NCBI GenBank assembly: GCA_022113835.1
Contig: JAILWY010000027.1
Coordinates: 8,372,501 to 8,436,500 of the forward strand
DNA from: Atopsyche davidsoni
Lineage: Eukaryota; Arthropoda; Insecta; Trichoptera; Hydrobiosidae
Reading direction: 5' to 3'
Length of the DNA stretch: 64,000 nt
A model generated the notes under the pieces. That model saw only the letters and a list, made by a program, of their open reading frames with translations, was not told the DNA's origin and did no database searches. Below are positions 43,001-50,819 of this stretch, piece after piece (the stretch's first letter is position 1; each line of letters starts with the position of its first letter). The translations under genes were made by a program, and so were the position numbers.

Positions 43001-45875
43001 TTTTGAGTGTGCAGTTTGTATGTGTACGTAAAAAAATATATTCATTTCTTTTTGCGTTTTTTTTTTCATGAACACACCAGAAGCAAGATACACCAAAAGC
43101 AAAAAGCATACATTAAAAGCACTTTATGAACATTGATGCAATTATTAATAATAATATGATTTCTTCGGTAAAAAAAACAAATTTATTTATAGTCCATGGT
43201 CTGTTATAATTTACAAGAGACTATAATTAAATATGTTTTGAGCACCTGAAGTTTTCACCCTTGCAGGTTTATCGCGAATACAATATTATGTATTTATCTG
43301 GCCAATAAACTAAACTTAAAAAATACATTAGGTTAGGTTAGGTTATTTATGTGATTTAAACTGTTACGTTAAGTTAATATTATGTTATATATTGAATTTA
43401 AAAAACGCCTTTGATGACGGAGAAAAAAATAAGCGAGTGGCAGATTTATAAATAAAAATGCTTTCAGCATATAGCATATGTGAATTTGTGATATTATTTA
43501 TTATTTATTGATCTGTTAAAAGTTTGTATTTGGCAGTTGGAGTTACGCTCAGACTAAGTGTAGAGATGCTCGTCGAATGAAAGGGAAGCTCTGAAAAGTG
43601 CGTGCGCCTTTAGAAGAGAGCAGAACGATATTAGGACAACCTCTCGCTCTAGGACGGTTTTATGTCGGCGGACAAATTTGATATCAAAGAAGCGAAATAT
43701 GGGATTTGCAAATCGCAAAAGTTTGCCAATAAAAGAAAACGCACCCATAGACCTACATTTGATTTATTTAGATCCTCAATAAGTATTGATATTATTTTTT
43801 ATTCTCATCACATATATCGTACGATTCAAAACTCATAATATCACCCAAATTTAAAACGCATTATTAGATAAGACACAAAGAATCGTATATTTAATAGCAA
43901 AAATAAAAATTTAAAAAAAGTGTCCCTTGTATATTATGAATTTTAAGCACTGAATTTATTTGTGAATCATGAAAAATCGTTTGCGTTCTGTAGCGTTTGC
44001 GTCGAACGATGCTACGCCACTGGGCTCGGTATGTGGTGGATAGTGTGCGCTATGAACTGAATGGTTAGTCGGTACTTACGTGATGACCAGGGGCGTGCTG
44101 GCAGAACTGTGTCCACACACACAACACAAACAGCCACACGGACAGCGGGTACGGTCCAGGGAAAAACGGAGAACATTCAGTCACATCGTGTCATTGTATA
44201 TACACAACATTGGAACACTGCAGTATGCTTACACTGGGAAATCAACACCGAATGCAATAAATAAAAAATCGAGTGTTAAGAGTAAAAAGTTTGGACGCCA
44301 CTGCTGTCTCAAAACACAACACAACAAACCAAACAAAAAAAAAATGAAATATACACAAAAAAGCGACCAATTGTCTTAAATTAAATATTATAAAATAACA
44401 CAGTAAATAACAAATATTTTGATTATATATTTTTTTATTCCCGATATAAATATACTGGCAACGTTTTAAGTAGTACATCATTAATTCCAATAATGTTTTT
44501 TTATTTTTTTAATTAAAATTTTTACTTTTTACCATTGTAGATTCATATACAAACTGTTGGTGTAAATATGTAAAACACAGAAACAAACACTCGTCTAAAA
44601 AGCTGTCAAGCAAAATTTACATTGAAGGACATACATGTTGTGTAAACACACTCTAAAATACCTAACAAATATTTTGTTTGTGTAAATATATAGTATAATG
44701 TTTTATATTTATGTACATCAGTGCGCAAAAACAACAATCAACACACAACAAAAAAAATCACACACTCATGTATTATAATTATATATATAATAAACAGATT
44801 CTTATAAAATAAAATGAATGTGAGGTTGTTAAAAGCTATTACTTTTAATACCGTTTAGGTTATCAAAAATATGTTGTCTGTTTGTACAATTTGCTTAATT
44901 ACTAGCATCAGCTGAGTGGAAGGCAAACGGATGTGGCAAAAGACCACAGGATGCGACTAAAAGCTTTATCCGGTTTGCTTTTGCCAGGGAAACGAACCAC
45001 ACTATTAAAAAGTTAACTTTATTTAAAAATAAATGGGGCGGTTATAATAAAATACGTTTAACCATTTTGTTAAAGCATTTAGTAACTAGAATTATAATAT
45101 CGGTGTATCAAAACGGTCGCTTGTGCTATCGGTAGGAATGACTTGGCAATATTTCTTTGACGTTGAGCCAACGTTGACCGAATCAAAATTAGCACAATTG
45201 TGTTGAAGTCACCAAATAAGTCAAGGGTTTGTTTTAGGGAAAGAAATAGTTAAGTTTAAAGTATTATAAAATTTTGTTTAATCTATGTACAACGTAAGTT
45301 AAATGAAGATTTCTATAATAATTGATTTCCATATTATCTTTAATTACTAGTGATAATTATTTATCTATTGCGTATAAGGGAGTAAGATATACTTTATAAA
45401 AAAAGTTTGTTTATCCTTATTGATATTTGATATAAATTGAATAAAAAAATTATTTTCTATTATTTTAATTTATTTAGAAACCAATATTTTATATATGTTT
45501 AATGAGACGATGCTCCCAGTTAATGATTTACGATTTACACCATCTTCTCAAAAAGGAGATTGTTTATCGAGTATAAACAAGAGCAACAAATAACAAGCAA
45601 GGTTGACTCAGAAGTTATTAATTTTTGACCGTATTTTTGAGATTTGACAAGTGAATTTAATTTTTTTCTTGTATTTTAATCCAGGTTTAACCGTGGTATG
45701 ATTAGTAGCGTGTGTGGATTTATGGGGGCGTACTTACCATGCACGTAGCTTCGTGCAGCTTGCCGAGCTTCGGTCTTATGAAAGGTGATATTTGCCGCCA
45801 TAGGAATATTTGGATGGGAATCGGCAGAGCCTGATCGTTCAGCGAGTCGTCCATCGATCCTTTTCTTTGCTTCAT
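592..45875 (-). CDS. unc80: unc80, NALCN channel-complex scaffold protein (61 coding exons, 3,502 aa)
   Basis: UNC80 is a very large cytoplasmic scaffold that, with UNC79, stabilises and localises the NALCN/narrow abdomen sodium leak channel, setting resting excitability and, in flies, circadian locomotor output. The minus strand carries family blocks in order, for example [20 protein letters not shown] near residue 20, [24 protein letters not shown] downstream of [21 protein letters not shown], and [12 protein letters not shown] near the C-terminal third. I chained 61 exons. All donors are GT except one GC, all acceptors are AG, every phase matches, and the total is 10,509 nt including the stop. 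The start is the first ATG after a probable acceptor at 45886-45888, ten bases upstream. The protein ends in acidic-hydrophobic EDTLI. Vertebrate UNC80 is about 3,250 aa, so this one is slightly long, partly from low-complexity tracts. Exon coordinates are in the block entries. Additional skipped or alternative exons cannot be excluded in the large introns. Confidence 0.96.
3175..5383 (-). other. unc80 intron 56 (2.2 kb, no recognised features)
   Basis: AT-rich sequence between exons 56 and 57 in the poorly conserved tail region. No coding exon, RNA or repeat family was recognised. Undetected tail exons are possible. Confidence 0.5.
7248..14444 (-). CDS. unc80: unc80 exons 32-52 (about residues 1804-3024)
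   Basis: Exons: 32, 14318-14444; 33, 13776-14005; 34, 13169-13394; 35, 12626-12812; 36, 12325-12491; 37, 11883-12131; 38, 11667-11799; 39, 11447-11587; 40, 11147-11340; 41, 10806-10951; 42, 10357-10551; 43, 10076-10271; 44, 9439-9657; 45, 9172-9317; 46, 8913-9087; 47, 8682-8831; 48, 8354-8557; 49, 8021-8137; 50, 7785-7919; 51, 7565-7688; 52, 7248-7448. This is the best conserved part: [144 protein letters not shown]. Introns here are mostly 100-400 bp and AT-rich. Exon 51 uses a GC donor, listed separately. Confidence 0.95.
7449..7564 (-). other. GC-AG intron of unc80 (between exons 51 and 52)
   Basis: The exon ends GGAAGAAAAG and the intron begins GCAACT rather than GT; it ends TTTCAG. No GT donor nearby preserves phase. 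GTTGGC, eight codons upstream in the sense direction, would leave the wrong phase. Using GC gives [17 protein letters not shown], continuing the conserved domain. GC-AG introns are a known minor class, spliced by the major spliceosome. Confidence 0.85.
10596..10780. mobile_element. MITE family B, copy 1 (intron of unc80)
   Basis: This intronic copy has the motif AGGTTGGCGAAACCGGTCAC, then ATGTGGAAATCACT and AAGTATTTTACT. It ends with the inverted form of the family terminus (AATGGAATTCCACCAAGTA, then TCTGTCAAAAATATTGAAT). The copies at 26.4 and 61.7 kb start with the same terminus in direct orientation. The internal part also has a small palindrome, AAACAGATACTCTGTTT. It has no coding capacity and looks like a non-autonomous DNA transposon. 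Confidence 0.7.
16419..16442 (+). promoter_or_regulatory. Probable 5'-UTR intron acceptor just upstream of the GST start codon
   Basis: A pyrimidine-rich run (TTTATTTCTCTTTCTTAG) ends at 16440, leaving only TA before the ATG. It matches a 3' splice site better than plain leader sequence. The GST promoter and non-coding exon would then lie further upstream, between about 14.5 and 16.3 kb. I could not pick a TATA box with confidence. Confidence 0.55.
16443..18473 (+). CDS. Sigma-class glutathione S-transferase (GST-S / prostaglandin D synthase-like), nested in unc80
   Basis: Four exons, 16443-16590, 17308-17475, 18004-18143 and 18303-18473, join in phase to 627 nt (208 aa), the normal sigma-GST length. 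Sigma GSTs are cytosolic dimers that conjugate glutathione, often to lipid peroxidation products, and in some cases isomerise prostaglandin H2. The thioredoxin-fold N-terminal domain starts [14 protein letters not shown], with the expected catalytic Tyr at position 9. [12 protein letters not shown] carries the cis-Pro (Pro57) and QS (68-69) contacts glutathione. The all-helical C-terminal domain has [11 protein letters not shown] with the N-capping Asp, and the usual ending of KYPAL, ERVW and [13 protein letters not shown]. Odd points: the usual AEP-IR after the Tyr is GECIK, and the usual R after QSxAI is Q ([10 protein letters not shown]). The ATG lies two bases after a CTTTCTTAG acceptor, so a non-coding first exon lies upstream. 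Confidence 0.92.
18539..18544 (+). terminator. GST polyadenylation signal AATAAA
   Basis: This canonical AATAAA lies 66 bases after the GST stop. Cleavage 10-30 bases downstream would fall at about 18555-18575. That is on top of the minus-strand splice donor of unc80 exon 31, whose coding edge is at 18566, so the two transcripts overlap tail to tail. Confidence 0.8.
18566..20851 (-). CDS. unc80: unc80 exons 27-31, with His/Ala/Pro-rich tract (about residues 1458-1804)
   Basis: Exons: 27, 20695-20851; 28, 19960-20311; 29, 19374-19618; 30, 19021-19140; 31, 18566-18729. Exon 27 starts with [17 protein letters not shown] and contains [15 protein letters not shown]. Exon 28 holds a His/Ala/Pro-rich stretch (20036-20191) followed by [18 protein letters not shown]. 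Exon 29 has [20 protein letters not shown], an Ala-rich tract and many Asp/Ser residues. Exon 30 has [20 protein letters not shown], a conserved Cys/His cluster also present in vertebrate UNC80, where it reads CTHVDYCHPHCY. Exon 31 has [11 protein letters not shown] and a basic serine-rich tail. Confidence 0.93.
20036..20191 (-). repeat. His-Ala/Pro low-complexity tract coded in unc80 exon 28
   Basis: About 52 codons run as imperfect repeats of HAA, HPA and HAP (for example [15 protein letters not shown]) inside the linker between two conserved UNC80 blocks, about residues 1551-1602. The DNA is a GC-rich imperfect CAY-GCN repeat within an otherwise AT-rich locus. It probably arose by replication slippage. 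The tract stays in frame with basic flanking sequence ([18 protein letters not shown]). Confidence 0.85.
20852..23985 (-). other. unc80 intron 26 (3.1 kb, with mariner relic)
   Basis: The intron starts at a weak donor just below exon 26. The minus-strand frame stays open for about 60 codons into it. The only recognised element is the mariner-type relic at 22254-22735. The rest is AT-rich, unassigned sequence. Confidence 0.6.
22254..22735 (+). mobile_element. Internally deleted mariner-type transposon relic
   Basis: A perfect 21-bp inverted repeat (22280-22300 against 22693-22713, core AGTAATTTTGATGGAAA) flanks a fragment of DDE transposase on the plus strand. From about 22378 the reading [19 protein letters not shown], then CHIWGSKN and [12 protein letters not shown], is the family's central D-containing motif. 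Further on, NGARYW and LQDIDVDD appear before the right end. The N-terminal half and the third catalytic block are missing, so it is dead. It lies in the 3.1-kb unc80 intron between exons 26 and 27. Confidence 0.85.
23986..29621 (-). CDS. unc80: unc80 exons 13-26 (about residues 604-1457)
   Basis: Exons: 13, 29483-29621; 14, 29082-29273; 15, 28773-28961; 16, 28553-28689; 17, 28154-28392; 18, 27818-28002; 19, 27152-27300; 20, 26830-26956; 21, 26042-26237; 22, 25504-25797; 23, 25162-25352; 24, 24919-25060; 25, 24591-24791; 26, 23986-24166. Diagnostic strings are [20 protein letters not shown] (exon 19), [18 protein letters not shown] (exon 24), KMFYQWGEA and DEEEDFLDE (exon 25), and [20 protein letters not shown] (exon 26). 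Exons 20-22 are a Ser-rich linker with an Arg-rich patch ([19 protein letters not shown]). Exon 17 is GC- and Arg-rich. Exon 26 ends with a poor donor (AG|GTCGTT), chosen because only it keeps phase and joins ERIYR to DANRRWSMA. Confidence 0.93.
26392..26600. mobile_element. MITE family B, copy 2 (intron of unc80)
   Basis: It begins TTCAATATTTTTGACAGAAA then TACTTGGTGGATTTCCATTTTAAT. Inside is an inverted pair, CCAACCTTTTATGTTGGC against AAAGGTTGGCGGAACCGGTCAC. It ends TTAAGTATTTTATTTAAAAT. It shares terminal and GGTTGGCG-AACCGGTCAC blocks with the copies at 10.6 and 61.7 kb. Confidence 0.7.
27436..27682. mobile_element. Long-hairpin MITE, family A copy 1 (unc80 intron)
   Basis: Two arms of about 115 bp are near-perfect inverted copies of each other around a short A/T loop. 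They run from TTATAATTATAAAGATAG through CTTCACTTTGAGTTTATTA, ACTAGTTTCGACCAACAGAC and TTGGTC to GATGCAAAACTGAAC. It does not code for protein. The left outer flank (27395-27431) also matches, in inverted form, the right flank of the 62-kb copy, so the element extends beyond the hairpin. Confidence 0.85.
29622..33320 (-). other. unc80 intron 12 (3.7 kb, no recognised features)
   Basis: A long AT-rich intron. I found no open frame with recognisable coding content, no transposon protein remnants and no clear hairpin on either strand. A regulated exon cannot be ruled out, because the flanking exons leave a 2+1 phase junction. Confidence 0.6.
33321..45875 (-). CDS. unc80: unc80 exons 1-12 (N-terminal block, about residues 1-603)
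   Basis: Exons: 1, 45738-45875; 2, 44080-44106; 3, 42747-42767; 4, 40429-40574; 5, 37508-37670; 6, 36705-36915; 7, 35347-35459; 8, 34819-34914; 9, 34527-34717; 10, 34093-34269; 11, 33643-34018; 12, 33321-33472. Exon 1 begins [11 protein letters not shown]. Exon 4 carries SFEKVLVQ and [17 protein letters not shown]. Exon 5 has [18 protein letters not shown]. Exon 6 has [15 protein letters not shown]. Exon 10 has [19 protein letters not shown]. All of these read as the conserved UNC80 N-terminal domain. Exons 7-9, 11 and 12 code Ser/Pro/Glu-rich linker, with basic-serine stretches such as [11 protein letters not shown] that look like phosphorylation sites. Exons 2 and 3 are micro-exons described separately. 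Confidence 0.93.
35550..35900 (-). mobile_element. Probable non-LTR reverse-transcriptase relic
   Basis: The minus strand gives [20 protein letters not shown] and, after breaks, [16 protein letters not shown]. The D-R-V-T-N-E pattern resembles the C-terminal RRI-x-DRVTNEEVLRR region seen in RTE-like non-LTR elements. The frame is interrupted, with no other RT motif visible. The assignment is tentative. Confidence 0.4.
36140..36480 (-). mobile_element. Second relic of the same mariner-type transposon
   Basis: The minus strand reads a decayed [20 protein letters not shown] followed by a stop, then TDVDD and surroundings of the same transposase. The terminal sequence AGTAATTTTGATGGAAA at about 36168-36184 matches the inverted repeat of the 22.3-kb copy. 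It has stops and substitutions of conserved residues, including loss of the first catalytic Asp context. It is intronic in unc80, between exons 6 and 7. Confidence 0.75.
37671..40428 (-). other. unc80 intron 4 (2.8 kb, no recognised features)
   Basis: AT-rich, with a locally GC-richer patch at about 40200-40380. I recognised no conserved reading frame or transposon. It may hold regulatory sequence. Confidence 0.5.
41715..41757. repeat. AT-rich inverted repeat
   Basis: CGTATATATATAC and its inverse GTATATATATACG-type partner are separated by a short non-AT spacer, so this can form a small cruciform. It probably reflects simple-sequence expansion. Confidence 0.55.
41830..42190. repeat. Degenerate foldback/tandem repeat in the first large unc80 intron block
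   Basis: A motif like AACCGTTTGGTTGTCAGTTG, then TGTCGCAGC-TGTG-AGGCAGCT, occurs at about 41928-41970 and again, roughly 80% alike, at about 42085-42130. Inverted partial copies (GACAACCAAACGATAACTTG at about 41842, and CAACCGAACAGTGATTAACC at about 41987) lie beside them. The arrangement suggests an old nested foldback element. No coding sequence is visible. Confidence 0.5.
42747..42767 (-). CDS. unc80: unc80 micro-exon B (21 nt, ETKEACK)
   Basis: This is a 21-nt phase-0 exon with acceptor CCAAG, of which the pyrimidine tract is weak, and donor GTATGT. It encodes ETKEACK, directly before SFEKVLVQ of exon 4. Its short length and weak acceptor fit a regulated neuronal micro-exon. It is symmetric, so inclusion or skipping keeps the frame. 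Confidence 0.75.
43328..43345 (+). repeat. Short interstitial (TTAGG)n
   Basis: Just over three units of TTAGG, the usual insect telomere repeat, lie in an unc80 intron. Such short runs occur by chance or by repair. It is compatible with an insect origin but is not proof of one. Confidence 0.6.
44080..44106 (-). CDS. unc80: unc80 micro-exon A (27 nt, FCQHAPGHH)
   Basis: This is a 27-nt phase-0 exon between exon 1 (ending in phase 0 at ATG) and exon 3. It is preceded by a long pyrimidine/GT-rich tract ending ACAG and followed by a consensus donor, GTAAGTACC. It encodes FCQHAPGHH. Joined to micro-exon B and the next exon it reads [24 protein letters not shown], which I recall as similar to other insect UNC80 N-termini. 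It is symmetric, so it can be skipped without a frameshift. A Cys/His-rich peptide of this kind could be a regulated interaction segment, but that is inference. Confidence 0.8.
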
Positions 45876-46629
45876 CTTTGAGTCACTGCATCAACAAAAA
45901 CAACATGCATTGCAAATATGCAAACAGTTTTATCGCAACGTCAATATTTCATCCATTATCACAAGATTAAATTTTAAGACGCAGACGGTGTCTCAAAAAT
46001 TATGGCATCTTCCAAAAAGTAGTCACTTTGGTTTTTGCAGTCCTGATTCGTTATTATTTTTATTTTGTGCCAGTGTTTTGACTTTTCCCTTGCTGGTAAA
46101 TTTCAAAAAAATATTTGTTTATATCTTTTCCATAAAAAATACAGGTTAAATGAAATTTTGCTTCACTGGGGGAACTCTGAGCGACGTACTTTATTTTCCG
46201 GATAATTGCATCCAAATTTGTTGAAGTCCACTGTTATTCACTTTAAGTTATTTTATTTACTATTCACTGTTAGATAAAAACGTTAATAATTTAAATTAAT
46301 AATATTTTTTAAATAAGGTATTTTATTTTGATGAATTTTCAGTTTTGAATATATGTAGTATAAACAATACTAAACCGTGTGATAGTTATATGTATTATTA
46401 TTTGTTTAGTTACAAGGATGGATGTGTCTATTATTTGACAGTTGCTACTTACTGAGAAATATTTACTCAATCACAATATTTCGTTTGCGTGAATATAATA
46501 TAAAATATAAACAGTATTTCAGCGTAGAAGTTGACAAATATTTTGAATTACCCGTCATTTTGGCGAACCACACATGTCCAGTTTGACGGGTGGTGTTTTA
46601 GGAAGAAAATCTTGGAATATTCCAAAAAA

Positions 46630-46960
46630 TCAGGTCACTGAGAGCATCTCCCGCACAGCATCCGAGCGTCAATCCCGGGTCATCCTGGGAATCCTGTTAC
46701 CGAGCACTGTTAGATTCAAACAACTGTTACAATAAAATACGAAGATTCAACAAATACTTTGTACGTCGGGGGAGGTTCTGTGGTATTTTAGCGAGGTTAT
46801 AAGCGTAGGCGAGGCTTCTGAGGGGTGTTTGCGTCCGCTCTCGCTGACAATCGCCTCGGAACAACCCCCACACGAGGGCAGGCCACCAACACAGATAAGG
46901 GTGTATGGAAACGCAGCCGCCGGGTGCGCGCGCCGCGGAAAAGATGTCTACATTATACGT
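46630..46960 (-). promoter_or_regulatory. GC-rich island, candidate unc80 promoter/5' UTR
   Basis: This is the most CpG-rich stretch upstream of the unc80 start codon, about 0.8-1.1 kb away. Coding exon 1 appears to have a 3' splice site 10 bases before the ATG (TTTTTGTTGATGCAG), so a non-coding first exon must lie upstream. This island is the obvious candidate. I could not identify its donor or a TATA box. Confidence 0.4.
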
Positions 46961-49900
46961 GAGGAGCCTTTAGTCGATAGAGGCTATTCAATGCAACCCT
47001 TCAATTATACAACACAAAATTAAACTTTAAAAACTGCACAAATGTACAAAAAATTCAAACTAAAAATATTAATATCAATATACAGTCTATCTTTCTTAGA
47101 AACTCAATTTCAAGTCATCTCCACAGAAAGGGGAGTGATAAATAAATTGTCTTAATTCCTTAATAAAATATCTTCTATCGGAATCATATACATTGTTGTT
47201 TAAACGCGGGAGCACATAATTTCAAAATCATCTTGATTTTATATCACAGTTATATAAATTTGAACGAAAAAAACACTTATTACAAGGCCTATCGATTAAC
47301 TTGTAATAATTCCGTAGTAGATAGATATATCTATCTTTGCTTTAAAGCCTTAAAGGTGATGAGCATATAAGTAAATTTTTCTGTGTTTACGTATTTTAGT
47401 TTCGCAATGTGTAAAAGTAGCTAAATATAGGAGATACTATACTATAAAATACAATATTTATTTGTCAAAAAATATAACTAAGCTTTGATGCTGAATTTTC
47501 ACTTCATACCAAATTATTTTTTTTAAGATACTTTTTTTGGTGTGATATAAAAATACTAACGAATGAAATAAAAAAATGTTTGATTCACAATATATATCGA
47601 TTTATTCATTTTTACGTTAATTATTCAAGAATAATGCATCGTCTACGTTAGTCTATGCTCCCATCGATTGGTTTATCTCTGCGCGAGGGTTGGTACATAT
47701 TCGGGTGGCGTAAAGTGGGACAAGTTTCCCTTCTCCCCGGGCGGCAGTTGCCCGGACAACAAGGCTTTCCCCGTTTCTAAGGCTTTTGCGCTTTATTAAA
47801 AATACAAGAGCTTGATTATTTTATTTGTTTTATTTTTAAAACGCTGCAGTCTCAAAGTGTGTTATATAATTATCGAAACGAGAACGAACGGTTCGAGCGA
47901 AATTGACTTGACATGACTTGGCATGACATTGCAAATAAATAAGATCAAATCTGACATGTGTACAAGACTTCATAATATAGGTGTATTATTTTCCCTATTA
48001 AATAAACTACTGCGGCTATCAAGTATAATGTAATTTTTAAAACAGTGTTTTGATTTTTATCGACGCTCGAAACGAGTAATTAATTATACGGCGTATTACG
48101 TCTCCAGAATTTTTTTTGTTTTATCTTCAACTGCAGATATCTTGTTTTCGGAGTGATGAGCTCGAATGCAGGCGATTAACACGACACCTTTGAAGTTGGT
48201 CCCAGTACCGAGACCGTAACGTCTGAAGACTCAAACCACAACACCAATTAAATATTACATCCAACAACAACAGCTGTTCAAACCTACGAACACATTTAGA
48301 TTATTATAGTTTGATAATCGGGTTGGGAGGTATTGACGCTATCAGTTTCATTTGACATTTGCCGGGAAGCCTCGGTGCACTTTGCGGAGCTCCCGGCTGG
48401 GGGTAGTTTGACCAGGGAGCGGCATGTTTTACTATGATCAAATGACGCCAGAACCTTTTATCGTAATCACCTCCATTGTGGCCGGCTGTCTCGATACAAG
48501 CCGAGTGCATTGGCTAGAAGAAATTAAAGCTGCCTCGAAAGACAACATTCGATTGATCGATGTCTTCAACTAAATAAGTTTAAAAAATTGTAAACATATT
48601 GATAATTCATTAAACGTTATATTTTTAAATATCGTTTTGTGTTGTGTGTCGTACGTGTTTTTTTCTTTAAAGAAAAAAATAATTAGTTATTATATGAGTA
48701 TTAATTATTTAGGCTACGTACCCAAGAAAAAAAATAGGTGATGAAAATAAAATACGCATTTAAAAGGTGCTGGAAAGGGTACAATTGTGTTTGATTTTTA
48801 ACGGGTATTTCTTCATATTTTATAATTTAAATACTCAAAACAAGCATGATTCAAAACGAGACAGCAACAATGACCGCGAGTCAGATAATGATCACCTAGA
48901 GTTTTTTCTAGAAGCCGACTAATAAATTACCTCAATTAATTAAATAAATCACACATATCATTCGTTTAAGAGTAGTTATTAGAAGAAGTATTTTTGATGC
49001 TTACATCTGTCGAGTGTTGAAATAAGCGAGCTTGCATATAATTAATTAATTATACGCAACGCATAAAATGGCACTGCAGATTTGTAGTGCCATTTCATCA
49101 CTGGCCATTGATCTAACGTTCGTTGAATACGGAAGTTCAACCCCCGACTTGGCAAGAGAAACAAACTCGATGCTATTGTACTCAGTCCTGTTTTGGCTGG
49201 GGTCTGAATTGTTTGTCTTGACAATGCACATGTCAGTGAGCAATCATGGTAGGTTTAATTCATCATGTACAACGTCTCTCTCAATGACCCTTGCTACTGT
49301 GTTTGTAAGATTCTTACTCGATAAATAAATCCAAACTTGCTCAGGGGAGTTATGATTTATTTGGTCTACATATTTTGACTTCGTCTCTTGATTAGATTAA
49401 TTGCTTCGGCACATTAGAGTGCTGGTATCAACCAGTAATGCTCTATTACATATACAGACGAAAGCATCCAGTTGAGACAAAACTAACTGGGGGTGGATCT
49501 CAGTAGGTTTCTAATCCGGGGATGGGAAGGAGAAAAAGAAAATCCTAATGTAATATTAAAAAAATATATTTGAATAAAATATTATTTATAGCTCTACGTC
49601 TCCTACTATTGAATGTATGGTATGTAATTTGTAGAATGTGTATATTTTAATTTTATAATATGTCTTTTGTATTTAAAAATAATTTATCACACATAAAATA
49701 TGTTTAGTAAATATATTATAGTGTTTTATAGTTTTTATGAAATTTCTTCCTGACAAATCTGTTTTATACGATTCTTGGTCACTATACGCATTGTGTAATT
49801 ATACAACTAATTATAACAAAACCATTAATTTATTGTATTTTATATCTTGAATATATTATTTTACATTTTGGTGACTAATTAGTACATCGATACAATTTAT

Positions 49901-50690
49901 CAAGATTTTATTCCTTACAGTTTGCGCGTATTATTTTTTTATGCTTTATACATAGTCTACCTTCAAATCTCATTTCAGGACTTGAAACTCATTTACCATA
50001 TGTCCACCATCGCTTATTTTTGACCAAACTAGATTATTTTGAAGATATACGTGAAACGATTGGTTAAGGTATTTCAACGAACAAAACAGGAGGTTAGTGC
50101 AAAATGAATATCCTGGTATTTTAAATATTTAAAAAAATCACTATTATAGTAGAAAAAAGTAAGTTTAAGTCGTGGTTTAATTCACTGCTCACGCTTCATT
50201 TTACTCCACGATATGTACTCAGCGTCTAGACGCTGAGTACATTGATACTGAGTGCCAATGAGTATCAAGCCACCATTTCTAATCCCTCCATGGGCACGTG
50301 CAATCAATCGTGATCTAAAAAGCATCAAGCAGCTACGTGTCCTGAAGTCTCCTGAATCTAGTCCGCGCTGAAAGCATATGAGATCGAGTTTCATGACTTA
50401 GTTGAGAAATTATAAACGCAAAGCAAACGTAAGTCAAATCGGTTGTATTAAATATAAACGTTAAATATTTTAAGCAAAACGGTTTGTAATTTACGATAAT
50501 TTTTGTTTGTTAAAGCTTTCGATTTTCATGGGATTTTTCAGACATCCTTCAGAATTAATCATAATCTTCAAGCTCTACGGCTAATCAGATTTGTTCAAGT
50601 AGTATTACGAATGAAATCGGTTTGTATTAGATGTTTGTAATTCGTTAAGATTCATGACGAAGGGCAGTGCTCGGGATCGCGATGTGGCGA

Positions 50691-50819
50691 TATAAATCGT
50701 CTAGAAGCATTCCCGGCCGATTGCCGTGTAGTCTGCTTTACCTATCGGTCGGAGGTCCGGTTTTAGCTTGTCGCGGAGACTCGGACATGCGGCGACTGCG
50801 GTCCGCCTCGGTCGTCAAG
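50691..50819 (+). promoter_or_regulatory. Candidate promoter plus short first exon (TATAAAT, ATG, donor)
   Basis: TATAAAT at 50691-50697 is followed, in a GC-rich segment, by ATG at 50787 and an 11-codon frame (MRRLRSASVVK). That frame ends at AAG|GTAGAA at 50819/50820. It ends in phase 0, so it could splice to Mlc1 exon 2 (which starts with GCC at 55679) and give an alternative N-terminus. Nothing else supports it, and it could be a chance arrangement or an unrelated transcript. Confidence 0.25.

Noticed and set aside
43328..43345. TTAGG run as a telomere or chromosome end
   Set aside because: Only three units inside an intron of a continuous gene; not a telomere.
49060..49098. Hairpin AAATGGCACTGCA...GTAGTGCCATTT as a miR-263-like microRNA
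   Set aside because: The stem is about 10 bp, too short for a precursor, and similarity to miR-263 is limited to the GGCACTG seed.
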